Part shown: in pieces, positions 21,601-32,916 of the stretch
Layout of the letters: each line of letters begins with the position of its first letter
Numbering within the stretch: position 1 is the first letter of the stretch
Assembly: GCA_021527695.1 (NCBI GenBank)
Contig: JAKFAO010000007.1
Coordinates: forward strand, 620,001-684,000
Source of the DNA: Naematelia aurantialba
Taxonomy: Eukaryota; Basidiomycota; Tremellomycetes; Tremellales; Naemateliaceae
DNA length: 64,000 nucleotides
Direction: 5' to 3'
Notes under the pieces: generated by a model
Databases searched by the model: none
Told to the model about the DNA's origin: nothing
The model's input: only the letters and a program-made list of their open reading frames with translations
Made by a program: the position numbers and the translations under genes

Positions 21601-22797
21601 ACCGGCTCGAGAGCGATACCAGCTCGGCTCGGCTCGGCTCCGGCACCGCGCCGACAGGCATCTCAGCGACGGCGGGACGACGGATCTCAGCGACGGCGGG
21701 ACGACGGATCGCAGGACCGAGGGCCCACGGGACAGAGCGGCCAAGAGGACAAAAGGCCAAGGGGACAATAGGCCACGGCCAACAGGCCAAAGGACCACAG
21801 GACATCGCGAGGGGACTGACACAACGTGATACCACGGGTCTCATCCCCCAGTACAGTGACGCCCCGGCCGCTCTCGGTTGATTGGGCGAGTCCCGCTATG
21901 CTCGGATGTCGCCATGATAAGTTGACAAGGATGACTTGCATGTCACATGTGTCGCACCACGATTGCTCTCGGGGATGAAGGCCAGTCAGATGACAGGTCA
22001 CAGGTCACAGGTCACAGGTCACAGATCACAAGTGACAGGTGACCCCGTCTCAGTCGGCCGCAGCTCGCAGGACTGACCCAGTCTCAAGTCGGCCTTCTTG
22101 CCTGCTCACATCGTCTCCAGCGTCTGCATCTTGCCTGCTCACACCGTCTCCAGCTTCTGCAGCTTGCAATGCTAGTCTCACACGCCTACAGCTTGCCCTC
22201 CTGCCAGTCTCACCGCGTACAGCTTGCACCCCCCTCTCCATGAAAGGAACAGAAGGCCCTTGACGTCGTTGTACTGTAGAGGAACAGAGAGCCTGACATC
22301 GTTGACTGGAGAGAATAGACATCCTTTACAGCGTGGACACGAATGCAATCCTTCACAGCGTGGACACGAATGCAATGCTACATGTGTCGTCAAGATACCA
22401 CTCTACAACTCATCTCCAGCCACTCGGAACACGATCGGCTGGGCGTGGGCGACGTGCTTCTCGGCTCCGGACGTCGATGGCGACTAACAGCTACGCACTC
22501 CACTGCACTTTGGCACATGCACGCACAAGGTGCCGTGCGGTGCCGTGCGTCGTCCCGTCACCGCTCAGTACCTATCAGATGGGCCACAGGTCCCGCTCAC
22601 GTACGCAGTCCTACTTGCTCGTACCTTGCTCGCCCGGCTCCTCGGCAGAACAGTGTCGCCTTTTTCCCTCCAGGCGACCTCCGACTGGTCGTCGTGTACA
22701 CGATTCCGCCTATCTCTCAAAGCGATACTCCTCCGAACAGATACCTTTCTTTGAAGGTCTGCACGAGTACCCCTTCCACATCTGCGCAGGACACTTC
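18616..22797. other. Gene-poor 4.2-kb interval with scattered short tandem repeats
   Basis: No gene could be supported. The first part may be promoter/5' UTR of the HTH gene. A minus-strand frame starting at 20639 begins MASETTALLPGRD, typical of fungal transporter N-termini, but no membrane segments follow. Short tandem repeats occur at about 21660-21715 (24-bp unit, two copies), 21991-22043 (AGGTCAC 7-mers), 22095-22170 (CTTGCCTGCTCACA-type) and 22325-22372 (CAGCGTGGACACGAATGCAA, two copies). GCATCGCATCGCGATGC-like inverted motifs lie at 21300-21420. No tRNA or rRNA was recognised. Confidence 0.5.
21991..22043. repeat. AGGTCAC heptamer tandem array
   Basis: Four near-identical AGGTCAC(A) units followed by diverged copies (AGATCAC, AAGTGAC, AGGTGAC), inside the gene-poor interval. 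AGGTCA is a nuclear-receptor half-site in animals, but fungi lack those receptors. Confidence 0.75.
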
Positions 22798-25700
22798 CTA
22801 CCTCGCCCCTTGCGCCTGCGCCTGGCCCTGGCCCTGACCCTGAGCCAACCTCGCAACCTCTTCGGCCTCTCTCCGCCTTCGGTCCGACTTGGCCATGTTA
22901 TTTGCACCTCCCATAGCAGCAGACGCCTTGCCCAGCTTCGTCAGGATGATGGCGAGGCGCATAGGCTTGACAGCAGAGTATGACATGTTCCGGATCGACG
23001 GTTCCATGTATGCGGACACAGCGTCCGAAAGCACAATGTTGATTGTCTACTCTATTGTCAGCTTATTCCACGCGATAAGGCCGGCATGACCAGCGCGATT
23101 TCAGATGATCAGGATGGGGACTAACATGCTTGACCTCGTCAAAGACACTGTCGAGATCGGGCTTCTCCAACCGTTTGATCTCGGCTTCGACGAACGTCAC
23201 GTCGTTCAGCACGCTCGCCAGAGCAGCCTCGTTGAACCGCGTCACTTCCTTGCCACACAGTGTCTCCTGGTACGAGATCAGCAGAGCCATACTGAAGCGA
23301 CTGGACTATGCGTACCATCAACCACTTGTTGATCCGGGCCAGAGCACTTTGATATGCCCGTGTTTTGATGGCGTCGTTCAATCCAATCAACACCGAGTCG
23401 ACATATGCAGTCAGGAAAGTAATCATCTCAAACACATAAGTGCTGGGCTCGGCAGCAGTAGATTGGGGACGAGCTGGCAGCCAGTTATACTCTGCCAATT
23501 CAAAGAACGATTCGAGTTTCGAAGCGATGATGGTGTTGATTCGGCCTTCAGCAACCGTGAGGGTTTGGGTGAATGCTTGTCGCGATGAAAGCTTGACCGG
23601 GCCACCTCGTTGCGATGCCCTGGATGAATCAGTCCCTTCCTCACTTGCCAAGGGAGGAGGAGCCAAGGAATGCGGCAACGCACCGAAGATTCATCAAGAC
23701 GCCTTCGAGCTCTTCGCAAGCGGTGACAAAGTGGTCGAGGTTGACAACGATCTGAGCGATTTGCGACAGGTTGGTCATACCAAGCAGGCGTTTGCTGATC
23801 TGCCGACTGACGTGGTCGGTCAACAGCCCATCGAGAGACTAAAGTATGTCAGCAATGAGTGTCAGCCAGAGGGACTCGGGCTCACCTTCCTGAGCACTTC
23901 GTCAATATCGAGATGCTGCTGGGCAACACCGTCCGTAAACTGATAAAACTGGTCCACAAAATTTCGGATATTGATGCAGCACATGGGATACGTTTGTGAG
24001 AAAGGCATCGACTGTGGAAAGCCTTGTCTGAGTTGTATCAGCCAGTCTGTCCGTTTGCGCATGATCCATCACTCACAAGGCCAGCGACTCAGCCTCGCCC
24101 GGCGCCAACCAGCAGACGCCGCTGACTTGGTCAAATTCCTCCTGGTCGTTCACCATCATCGGCTGGTGATCATCCTCCGAAACAATCTAATTGTCCCTGT
24201 TAGCTAGATTAAACAGGGAGGATCGCTGGGACTGACCTGGTCAAAGTCTGTGCTGAACTTTCCGAGCAGTAGCTCAGAATACCGCTCAAAGAGGGTTATG
24301 AGCAGACCATTCAACTCGGAAATATTGTACCCATACCCCTAGGCACATTAGTGTCCGAACCTACACGCGACTATGCAATCTCACCTCGAGGGTCTGCACA
24401 AACAGAAGCACATTGGTCTTCGTCTCCAAGAAGACCTCGGGGAGCTGGCACCCCTTGAGACCGGTCCCCATGACCTCGACCATGCTATGACACATCTCGT
24501 TCCACAGCTCATCCACGTCCGTCTGCGAGCGAAAGTCTGGCATAGTCTCGAGTACATGCGCCTCGACGATAAAGAAGCCCACGAGCTCTTGCATTAGTGT
24601 CGGCAGGGTTTGAAGGAGAGTTTCAGGGGTCGTGCCGAGCCCAGAAGTGAGAACCAACGTGGCTTGCGTCTAGCGTGTTCCGGTTAGTGATCACCTCGTC
24701 ATGCAAGCAAGTTGGCACTACCTTTCTGTCCTGCTGATAATTCCGTTGCAACTCCGACTTGTTATCGAGCGCTTCGTAAATATGAATACACTGGTAAAGT
24801 GGCCGGAAGTCTATACGGCTCTCCTCGTTATCGAGCGCGTCGACTGTCTGGCATCAGTACAGATAACATGGCCTCTGAGAGGAGACGCACACTCCACACG
24901 CTCGTTGTTGACCAACTCCAACGCGCCTCCGACCCTTGCTAGCCTGACTCCACCTTCTTTCTCCCTCCTTGCTCTCCATTTCTTTATCCGCTGTCCCATC
25001 TGTTCCAATGCCAACTTGCCGACTTTCACACCGCTTTCGCGGACCTCAAATAGCCAAGTCTTTTCGGAGGCAGTAACGGCGTCTTTGATGGCTAAGCGAA
25101 GCGAGGGTAAAGAGGACAGGAGGTGGGCATAGAAGGGTGTTTCGGAGATGGATGGTGGAGGGAGATGCAGCAGATCTTCCAGAGACTACGTCCGTCAGCT
25201 TTGGGGCACAAGAGAGGCAGTCGATCATGGTCGTACACGGAGAGCACCCCAGTATTTTCCCTCGCGGATCATTTCCCCGACTCTATGTACCAGGTCCAGC
25301 AGTCGCAGACAAGTCTGTAGCGTATCGATGGCGTCGTCCATATTCCGCGCCACCTTCTTTTGCTCTAGCAATGCGCGTTTCTATCCCATTGTCAGCCGGA
25401 ACGACGGAGGCGAACACAGCCGGCGGAGAGCCGAGCTCACTTTCTCGCCCAATGACCGACCGACATCACCCATCTGCCCATCGAGTTCCCCGATGCGCCG
25501 CCGTAGATGGACCGTGCCATGTCGGATGCTCAGTAGAGTCGACACTGACGACACAAAGTCCTTAACACGCATTAGTACTACCTTGGACAGGTCCATGATG
25601 GATAGAGGACGAGAGGCACCTCGTAATTGTCCTGGCATATCTTTTCAATCTCCCGTTCCTTCTCCTCCACAAACGTTTCCAGGCTGCGCAGGTAGAGCTG

Positions 25701-25909
25701 CTCGCTGTCGGTATCCTGGATCGACTTGATGAGCGGTGCCAGCGACTCAAAGTTCTCCGCGGATGAGGCGGATGGGTCCAGGCTGATCTGCAGAGGTCTC
25801 CGTCAGCTTGGATCCCAAGACCTGAAACAGAGGAAACAGGACAACTCACTTGCGCAAGCTGCATCTCTAGCTCGGCACTGGTGAACGTGGGTCTCTGTTG
25901 GCGGATCAT
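22798..25909 (-). CDS. SEC15: Exocyst complex component Sec15
   Basis: Exocyst subunit tethering secretory vesicles to the plasma membrane, where it is the effector of the Rab GTPase Sec4. Fourteen exons in order: 25850-25909, 25620-25787, 25441-25560, 25237-25380, 24891-25185, 24722-24843, 24385-24669, 24237-24338, 24077-24186, 23886-24027, 23684-23838, 23316-23619, 23126-23266, 22798-23046; 798 residues, normal for Sec15. Seen: the N-terminal helical region with LRRRIGELDGQ and VARNMDDAIDTLQTCLRL, middle motifs FDALDNEES and CIHIYEAL, FSQTYPMCCINIRNFVDQFYQF, NLDHFVTACEELE, and the C-terminal domain (FFELAEYNWLP, ALASVLNDVTFVE). A short Gln/Gly/Ala tail ends the protein. All introns but a few are 45-100 nt. 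Confidence 0.92.
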
Positions 25910-26111
25910 ATTCAGTCGTGCCAGCCCCCGCTTGCTGTGAATGTATTGTACGGGGCGCAGCTCACGCTGAACAAAGAGAGAGGACGCTGGGCAAGGACAC
26001 GGGTGACGGCAACACCGTTGCGTATCACGTGACCTACGATCATCGTGACGGAGCCGTGTAGGCTCTTTTTGTAGTGTACCGAGATCAAGGGAGCACAATC
26101 CGCCCAGCAGC
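25910..26111. promoter_or_regulatory. Bidirectional promoter SEC15 / ELC1
   Basis: Only 202 bp separate the two start codons. It contains a TATTCA/TGTATTG AT-richer patch near SEC15 and TCACGTGA at about 26026-26033, an E-box-like palindrome that could bind a bHLH factor. Confidence 0.45.
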
Positions 26112-26615
26112 ATGTCGGGGAACGACTTTGTGCTCATCGAGTCGGCGGACAAGTACACCTTTGTCGTTCCGAGAAAAGTTGCCCTGGGCAGCGGGATGTT
26201 GAAATCCATGTTGGACGAGGACGGTATATCCTTCTCTCTCCCCTCTTCAAGGCGCAGGCTGACCGAGACAGCGGCCTTTGAGGAATCAAAGAGCAACGTG
26301 TGCAGGATTCAGCAGCGGTGCGTCGTGTTTTTGTTTACCTTGGAAATATCGAGTAGAAACAGGCGCTGACGAGCCGTGCGGTGCAGAGGCGTCATCTTGC
26401 TCAAGGTCCTCGAGTACCTTGCCTATAAGCTCCAGTACCAGGATTTCAATGCCGAGGACATCACCGAGGACTTTACGGATCGTATCGACCCCTACATTGC
26501 GCTTGAGCTGTGAGTGGAACAAGTCTTCCAGTGAACAAGCCACGGGTATCATGTGTCCAGACGTCTTGCTCATAGTCCTCACAGGCTCACTGCGGCTGAT
26601 TTCCTGGATGTCTAA
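26112..26615 (+). CDS. ELC1: Elongin C
   Basis: Skp1/POZ-fold adaptor that joins BC-box proteins to cullin E3 ligases. Exons 26112-26223, 26272-26317, 26387-26509, 26585-26615; 103 residues, the usual size. Seen: FVLIESADKYTFVVPRKVAL, the acidic turn MLDEDAAFEES, ILLKVLEYLAYK, and the C-terminal BC-box-binding helix IALELLTAADFLDV, corresponding to the family's ALELLMAANFLDC. The terminal Cys is Val here. Phases match at every junction. It is divergent from SEC15 and converges on the RraA-like gene 133 bp away. Confidence 0.9.
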
Positions 26616-26748
26616 TCCTGGAAGTCTGAGGTACCTTCCCACCAATCATGTAATGAGCCCATATTCCGTATGGCTATGTATGCATATACAACAGGACTAC
26701 ACCGTCTCTCCTACCTCCTTAATGCGGGGCGTCTTCCCTACATACGCA

Positions 26749-27767
26749 TCATCTCCACTTCCTAAAGCTCTCGGCCACACCGTTTCCGGCCAGGAGATCC
26801 TCCCGAATCTTCTCATCCACCTCCCGTACCCTTTTTGCTGTGGCGATGACTTCTGAAATCCTGTCCTGCGGGACGACGACGCACCCGTCCACGTCGCAAA
26901 GCACCACATCCCCAGACCGGACCGTCACTGCCTCGAAAGGCGGGGCCAAGGGCACGTCTTCTGGCGGACTGATCGTCAGTGGTGCACCGAGCTCAGAGGG
27001 ACGCGTAAACGTCGCTTGTCCCAGCGTCGAGTGGTGCCGCGCGAACAACTGCCAGCCAGTCAGCCGGCAGCGTAAAGGAGAAGTTGTGAGAAGACTCACG
27101 GGAAAGCCAAGAGACCGGGACTCCGCAAGGTCCCGACACCCCCCGTCAATCACGGCTCCAAGAATGCCTTTGACGCTCGCTGCCGTGGACATCAGTCCAC
27201 CCCAGCATGCCGACTTGAGACCTACATAGTGATATCAGCCTTCCGTACTGTACCGTACTATCCTCGTCACAGAAACGCCGAAGGGACGTCGTGGTGGACT
27301 GTGGGCTGCAGTCTGGCTCACCGGGGGGTGCGGAGATGACCAACACCCGTCCTCTGGGGCACGCATCGACCTGGACAGACGGCTAAGCCTGCTGAAAGCT
27401 GAAAGAAGTGGCCGGCTCGGCTCACGAAATGTTCGGCAGGCTTCGGAGAGTTTGTGTCGCCAGCATGCACCATCTACGTTCCCGTCAACAACTTGTCGGA
27501 TCGCACAGGTTGTCGTCAAGTACCTTCACGGTGAATGCCCGTCCGACGACCTTGTGTGGTCCGGACTCCAGTTCCGGAGAGTACATCTTGATGCCCGGCA
27601 AGAATCCGCCATTGCCAACGCCGAGCTTGATCAAAGCATCGGATATCTACGAAAGCGTCACTTGGCTAGACTCGGGGTTTCGTAGAAGTCACCTCGCACG
27701 CCGACACCTGCCTCAGAGCGTCCCACTCGGAGCTGCTCAGACCTTCGTCCTCAGGCGATGATCCCAT
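26749..27767 (-). CDS. RraA-like family protein (putative 4-hydroxy-4-methyl-2-oxoglutarate/oxaloacetate lyase)
   Basis: Exons in order: 27693-27767, 27524-27646, 27426-27473, 27322-27370, 27100-27221, 26749-27048; 238 residues. The RraA fold is indicated by ISDALIKLG, GRAFTVK, RVLVISAPPG, the substrate/metal motif GILGAVIDGGCRDL (Arg and Asp of the lyase site retained), LFARHHS and GDVVLCDVDGCVVVPQD. Fungal members such as yeast YER010C act as HMG/oxaloacetate lyases; some bacterial relatives bind RNase E instead. The catalytic residues favour an enzyme here. The introns of 46 and 50 nt separate very short exons. No pathway partners adjoin it. Confidence 0.85.
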
Positions 27768-28880
27768 TGCTTGTATAGATAGAGATCAGAATGAGCGATG
27801 ATGAGCAAGTGCGGAGAATGGTCGATAGCTCTTTGGCGGCAATACGGAGACCGGTCGTTTCCTCAACACAGTGGCCGGGTCCTTCTCTACTGCCACGGCG
27901 GTCAACACTGGGTCCGCTGCCAACCTCCACCTCCATTGTGAGCCGAGTCTCGTAAATTTAAGATGCATAATGCAGATTCTGCGCCAGACTACTGGTCGCG
28001 TTTACATTCCCTATAGTCTCAGGTGCGCCGCGCGCCCGCCTCGTCCCTCAGACAACAGGGACCTTGACGGCTGTCTCTGGTGCCAGCATTAGCTTCGGCA
28101 TACACAGGCTTGCTACTCCGGCGAAAGCCATGCTGAGCGCCATCAGCATCACTAGCCTTCCGTCTGACAGCTAGATGGCCACGCACCCTAGCGTTAGCAG
28201 AGGAGATGTCGAGTCTTTTGGTGATCGCAGAGGCTGGTGATTGACAAATCCGATCACTCCTATTATCATCGACCCCCACACAAATCTAAGCTGTATCAGC
28301 GTGCCGCTCCGAAGCTACTTCGGGGGAGGGGGGGATGGCCACGGAAACTAGGGAAGGGACTGAAGGAGGATGGAGACGAGAAAATGAGATGTACAGTGGA
28401 TTCTTGATGAACATGCCTGCTCCAGCTCCCATCATTGCTGATTGGCCAAACCAATCCTTCTGCTCCTCCCATTCTGGTGATTGAGGCAGATGGAATGCAT
28501 AGACCCTGCAAGGCTGTCAGCAACAGCCGCAAGCTAGGGAAGAAGAAGAGACGCCAGCACACTCACTTGTCCGATTTCGGATCTGACTTGTCGAAGACTG
28601 GGGCGGTGATTGACATCCTGGAGCCGCTGAAGGAGCTGGTAACGGTGAGATGGCTCCGTATAACACTGTCGAGTGCGTTATATGGATATCGCAGCGAGAT
28701 GTAGGGTCTCAGACAAGACTGGAAAGGGGGAGGATCCCCAGCGGCTATGCCACGTGTAAGACACGTGGAGTTGGAGGTGCTCTGATTTCTCGGGCAGTGA
28801 CTCCGACTTTTTCGACTCGTACAACAAAAAGTAGCAGCCCAAGGACACAGGTCATACCAGCGTCGCTCAGCAGTAACAGC
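27768..28880. other. Divergent intergenic region RraA-like / HOM2
   Basis: About 1.1 kb between two start codons. No gene supported; all frames are short and lack splice or motif support. A GGGGGAGGGGGGG run occurs near 28321. Confidence 0.55.
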
Positions 28881-30164
28881 ATGCCAAATTCTCATCCGAA
28901 GATCAAGGTCGGTGTCTTGGGCGCTACGGGTGAGCTCGTTACGCTAGATCAGGTATTGGACGAAGCTCACATTTGAACAGGAACCGTCGGACAGAGGTAA
29001 GCGGGGAAATTGCGAGTCTTCTTTCCCTATTAACGGCCTACAGATTCATCCAGCTCCTAGCGAGCCATCCGTATTTTGTGATCCACGCTCTAGGTGCATC
29101 ATCTCGCTCCGCAGGGCAAGAGTACGCCCAGGCCACGAAATGGAAGCTCGCAACGCCTATTCCCGAGTTTGTACGCAAGATGATCGTGCATGAGTGCAAG
29201 CCCGATGCAGCGGGTTTCAGCGAGTGCGGCGTCGTCTTTAGCGGCCTGGACCACGATGTTGCCGGTGATATCGGTACGTCGCTTACCCCTCCAGGATGAT
29301 GGAGCAGCCCGGAAGGAGGATGGATGGGCTGACTGGGTGTCTTTTATCGCAGAGTTCGCATTCCGCGCAGCAGAGCTCATTGTGTTCTCCAATGCCAAGA
29401 ACTACCGCCGAGATCCCGTTGTGCCACTCATGGTGCCGCTCGTGAACCCTTCTCATCTCTCTGTCGTACGGCATCAGCAGACGACGCTCTCACCTCCCAC
29501 AAAAAAGGGGTACATCGTGACCAATGCCAACTGCTCGACGACTGGGGTCGTTGTGCCCCTCGCTGCGCTGGAGAAGGCATTCGGCCCGCTCGAGGCTGTC
29601 ATGGTCACGACGCTGCAGGCCATCTCTGGCGCTGGCTACCCCGGCGTATCCAGCTTGGACATTATCGACAACGTCGTGCCGTACATTGGGAGCGAGGAGG
29701 AGAAGATCGAGTGGGAGACGTCCAAGATCCTCGGCGGGGTGAGCGAGGACGGTCAAGGATTCGACTATCACGCTGCGGCGCCGCTCAAAATCTCAGCAAG
29801 CTGTAACCGCGTGCCAGTGATCGACGGACACACCGCCTGCGTGTCTGTCAAGTTCCGCAGACCCATGCCGCCGTCGGTCGAAGAGGTCCGCAAAGCATTT
29901 ACAGACTACACTTGCGAGGCGCAGACGCTTGATGTTCCCAGTGCACCACCCCAGGCGATCGTCGTGCACGATGCGCCCGACAGGCCGCAGCCGCGCCTCG
30001 ACCGCGACCTGCATAACGGCGCATGTGTCAGTGTTGGCCGTATACGGCATTGCGGGGTGTTGGATCTCAAGTTTGTCTGCTTGGCGGACAATGTGCGGCT
30101 GGGCGCAGCGACGAGCTCGATCATGAATGCTGAGATTGCGGTGGAGAAGGGGTACATTGTTTAG
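28881..30164 (+). CDS. HOM2: Aspartate-semialdehyde dehydrogenase
   Basis: Reduces aspartyl-4-phosphate to aspartate semialdehyde with NADPH, the second step of threonine/methionine synthesis. Exons 28881-28929, 28981-28996 (16 nt), 29044-29273, 29353-30164; 368 residues against ~365 in yeast. Seen: the nucleotide-binding start KVGVLGATGTVGQRFIQLL, GASSRSAGQ, FSGLDHDVAGD, the active-site Cys in TNANCSTTG (about residue 159), GAGYPGV, RVPVIDGHTACVS (His of the substrate site), and GRIR near the end. The glycine loop GATGTVGQR is assembled across three exons, one of 16 nt. A single cytosolic enzyme is expected. Confidence 0.94.
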
Positions 30165-30557
30165 AGCCTGCCGCCTCGCTAGTCAGCTTGCATTGATGCC
30201 ATTCATACCTCACGCATGCATGCATGGGACGCTATGATCCAACAATCAATGCTCCTTATTTCGCAGGCAAGGTCCAGGCTCACGAGGTGAACATTTTGTC
30301 AACAAAATAGGGGTTTCATATGGGGATGGGCGGAATCAAAATTCTCTCCACTTCATTGTGTGGGTCACCGTCACCGTCACCGACACACGTCTGTTCATTT
30401 ACGACGCTCTCTCGTTTGTCTTTCCACATCGGCTTTGCAACACTCTTCCATGTCGGCGTCACCATCACCGCCTTTATCATAACTACCACTATCGTCACCT
30501 GCTGGTCCTCACTCGTACCGTCTCAACTCCGTATCAGTACGAGCACGGGTCGCCGAG
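30165..30557. other. Intergenic region HOM2 / STYX-like gene
   Basis: No gene seen. The second half is richer in CACCGTCACC-type short repeats and probably contains the STYX-like promoter. A tandem TGCATGCATGCAT motif lies near 30213. Confidence 0.5.
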
Positions 30558-31999
30558 ATGCAGGTGGTCAGCAGTGCCGCGGCTTCCGCCTTTGGCCCCA
30601 GCGCAGGAATGAGCCCGTCTAGACATTGGCCAAGCGCCAATAGGCTGCCCGCAGGTGCTGGTGATCAGCCTCGAGACTGGAAGTGAGTGGATATGGGTTT
30701 CTGGATTGGTCATGTCTCTATCTCTGCCTCTGCCTTCCTTCGCCGCCTCCGTCACTACGTGTCGCTACTTGTCGCTCGGGTCCTTTATCTTCACTGGTTT
30801 TGCGTGTACCTTAGGCTCGGCAGCATATTCAAAAACTCCGCGCTATGGGATTCGAGGTGCTCGTGAGCGAGACTAAGCGAGAAGAAAGAGAGAAATCTGA
30901 GCGATTGGTTGATGTGGGGCGTCGAGAGAAGAGTTGCGGGGCAGAGAAACCCAATAACCCACGCTGACGTGCCAGATACGAAATGCGGAGAGAGGCTCAG
31001 CTCATCATGCCTGGTCTATGGCTTGGTCCATTCCAATCTTCCACCGATATTAGGCGGATGCATAGTATGGGTATCACTCATGTGTGAGTTTCCTTCCAGT
31101 CTTCGTCTTCCAAGCATTTTCGCTGTCATACCCGCCCTTGTCCTACGCCACCCTTAACGTCGAGAACAACCTGTCTCTTTGCATGGCCTGCATATTTCCG
31201 GCACCTGCGCTTTGGCATCTTGGGGAGGGGGGGGGGGAAGAAATCGATATACCGCCCACCGCAAAACTAACGTTACGATAGGCTGTGCATACGAGACAAA
31301 AGAGAAGCCGCGCTGATCTACCCCCGCTTTCCAACTGAATTCCGCTACATGACCCTTGAGATTTCAGACAACGCTGTATGTGCTCCTTTTTCCCCGCAAC
31401 ACTGAAACGCGACGCTGATGTTGCCGGAAGGACCAGAAGCTCATCAATATCTTGTCTGAAAGCAAGGCATTCATCGACGAAGCGCTGTTATCAGGAGGAA
31501 CGGTATTGGCACATTGCAATGGTCGGTTCTCTCCCTCGCCGTTTGCCTTGCCTCGCTCGCTCTTTGCCTCGTGCCCTATCTGTCATTTTCCTCGTCATGA
31601 CTCGTACCCACTTCGGTCGCGCGCCACTCCGTGGCATTACGCTTTGAATGCTGTTTGAATTGGAGGTGGGCGCGGACGCTGACTACACCAGGCGGGATCT
31701 CATTGTCCCCCGCAATAATCATCGGATACCTTATGACCATCTCCAACGCAACATATGACGAAGCTCTCGCCTATGTCCAGTCTCGGCGATACTGCATCGC
31801 CCCGTCCAGCGTGAGCCTTACGCCTCCCGTCGCGCCTTGACACACCTTCACCCCCCGGGCGCCGGTGCTGATAGATGGATAGTTTCAAATACAGTTGCAG
31901 GAATACGAGCCGATCGTGCGTGCCACTCAGGCGATACAGCCCGGCACGAGGCTCGGGACAAGCGAGCGGAAGCGGTCCATTCCCCAGGACGATGAGTGA
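30558..31999 (+). CDS. STYX-like pseudophosphatase (dual-specificity phosphatase fold)
   Basis: Exons 30558-30682, 30976-31083, 31282-31375, 31431-31521, 31692-31810, 31883-31999; 217 residues (human STYX is 223). It follows STYX closely: YEMRREAQLIMPGLWLGP, GITHVLCIRDKREA, FRYMTLEISDN, KAFIDEALLSGGTVLAHC, YVQSRRYCIAPSS and QLQEYEPIV. The phosphate-binding loop reads HCNGGISLSP: the catalytic Cys (about residue 138) is kept, but the invariant Arg of HCx5R is Leu (about 144). Loss of that Arg should destroy catalysis, so the protein probably binds rather than hydrolyses phosphoproteins. Animal STYX lost the Cys instead and regulates ERK export and F-box proteins. A weak residual activity cannot be excluded. 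Confidence 0.85.
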
Positions 32000-32916
32000 G
32001 TTGTGTTGTCAGAACCCGAGACCCACTGGCAGTTGTTTGCATATGCTGACAGCGTTCAAGGGAGGAAACGGACAGTCACCCACGAATACCACCGTCCCTG
32101 CGGCGTGATAGCGATACGGACATGGCATGACGATCGTCCATCTGCGATCAGCGATCAGCGATTCTCGTACTCATCTGTGGTCGATCTGGCTGTGCCAGGT
32201 CCGCCACTCTTGACTTTAAGCTTCGGGGTAGGCTTCAGGCTTCAGGCTTCAGGTGTCAGACCTTGCCTTGGGCCATGGACTGGTGGCGATCGGCTCGTGA
32301 TGGAACTGGAGATAGATGGTGGAACACGAAATGCGACTGGACATGACGGCATTGGGCGTTAGTAATGGGACGACGGCGACATGACCCTGCATCGGTAGTG
32401 ATAGCAATCTGTTGTACAGCGTGTAGATCTGGTGTAAGTATTTGGCAACATGTAACATTATGCGCAGACTTGACGACGGGTACAATACGGCGCTGTTGGT
32501 GTCGGTTTGATACAGGAGGCGATATGTGGTGCGGTACACAACTTCCTGGACTGTCGGCTGTCGGCTGTTCGCTGTCGTCTTTGGTAGAGGCGATGTTGCA
32601 TATGGCGATACTCCCAGAGATGCTGCATACTACAACGATACGTCCAGCCAGTTGCATATAACGATACTGCCAGAGATGTCATATACTTCATATACTTCAT
32701 GTACTTTCAAACGTGCCCAAAATGAAGAGGGTGAGCGTGTGTGGTCATGATACGATACAGAATCGACCGTGTATGTTACTGCTGCCATGTCATGTCACCA
32801 TCCAATCATCTCATCGTCCAGCTATCCAACCATCCAACCATCCAACAATCCAACCATCCAACTGTCCGACTGTCCAACGTCCGAGTGTAGGTAGACGCCG
32901 ACTCGCACGCTCACCC
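32000..32916. other. Convergent intergenic region with ATCCAACC repeat
   Basis: Between the STYX-like stop and the stop of the next minus-strand gene. No gene seen. TTCAGGC repeats lie near 32230-32252, and CATCCAAC octamers in tandem at about 32815-32880. Confidence 0.55.
32815..32880. repeat. CATCCAAC octamer tandem repeat
   Basis: Seven or eight imperfect ATCCAACC/GTCCGACT units just downstream of the Ser/Pro-rich gene. Confidence 0.75.

Noticed and set aside
23267..23315. Apparent frameshift in SEC15 between the INKWLM and ETLCGKEV segments
   Set aside because: A 49-nt GTACGC...ACCAG intron joins the two segments in phase 0, restoring a normal Sec15 sequence.
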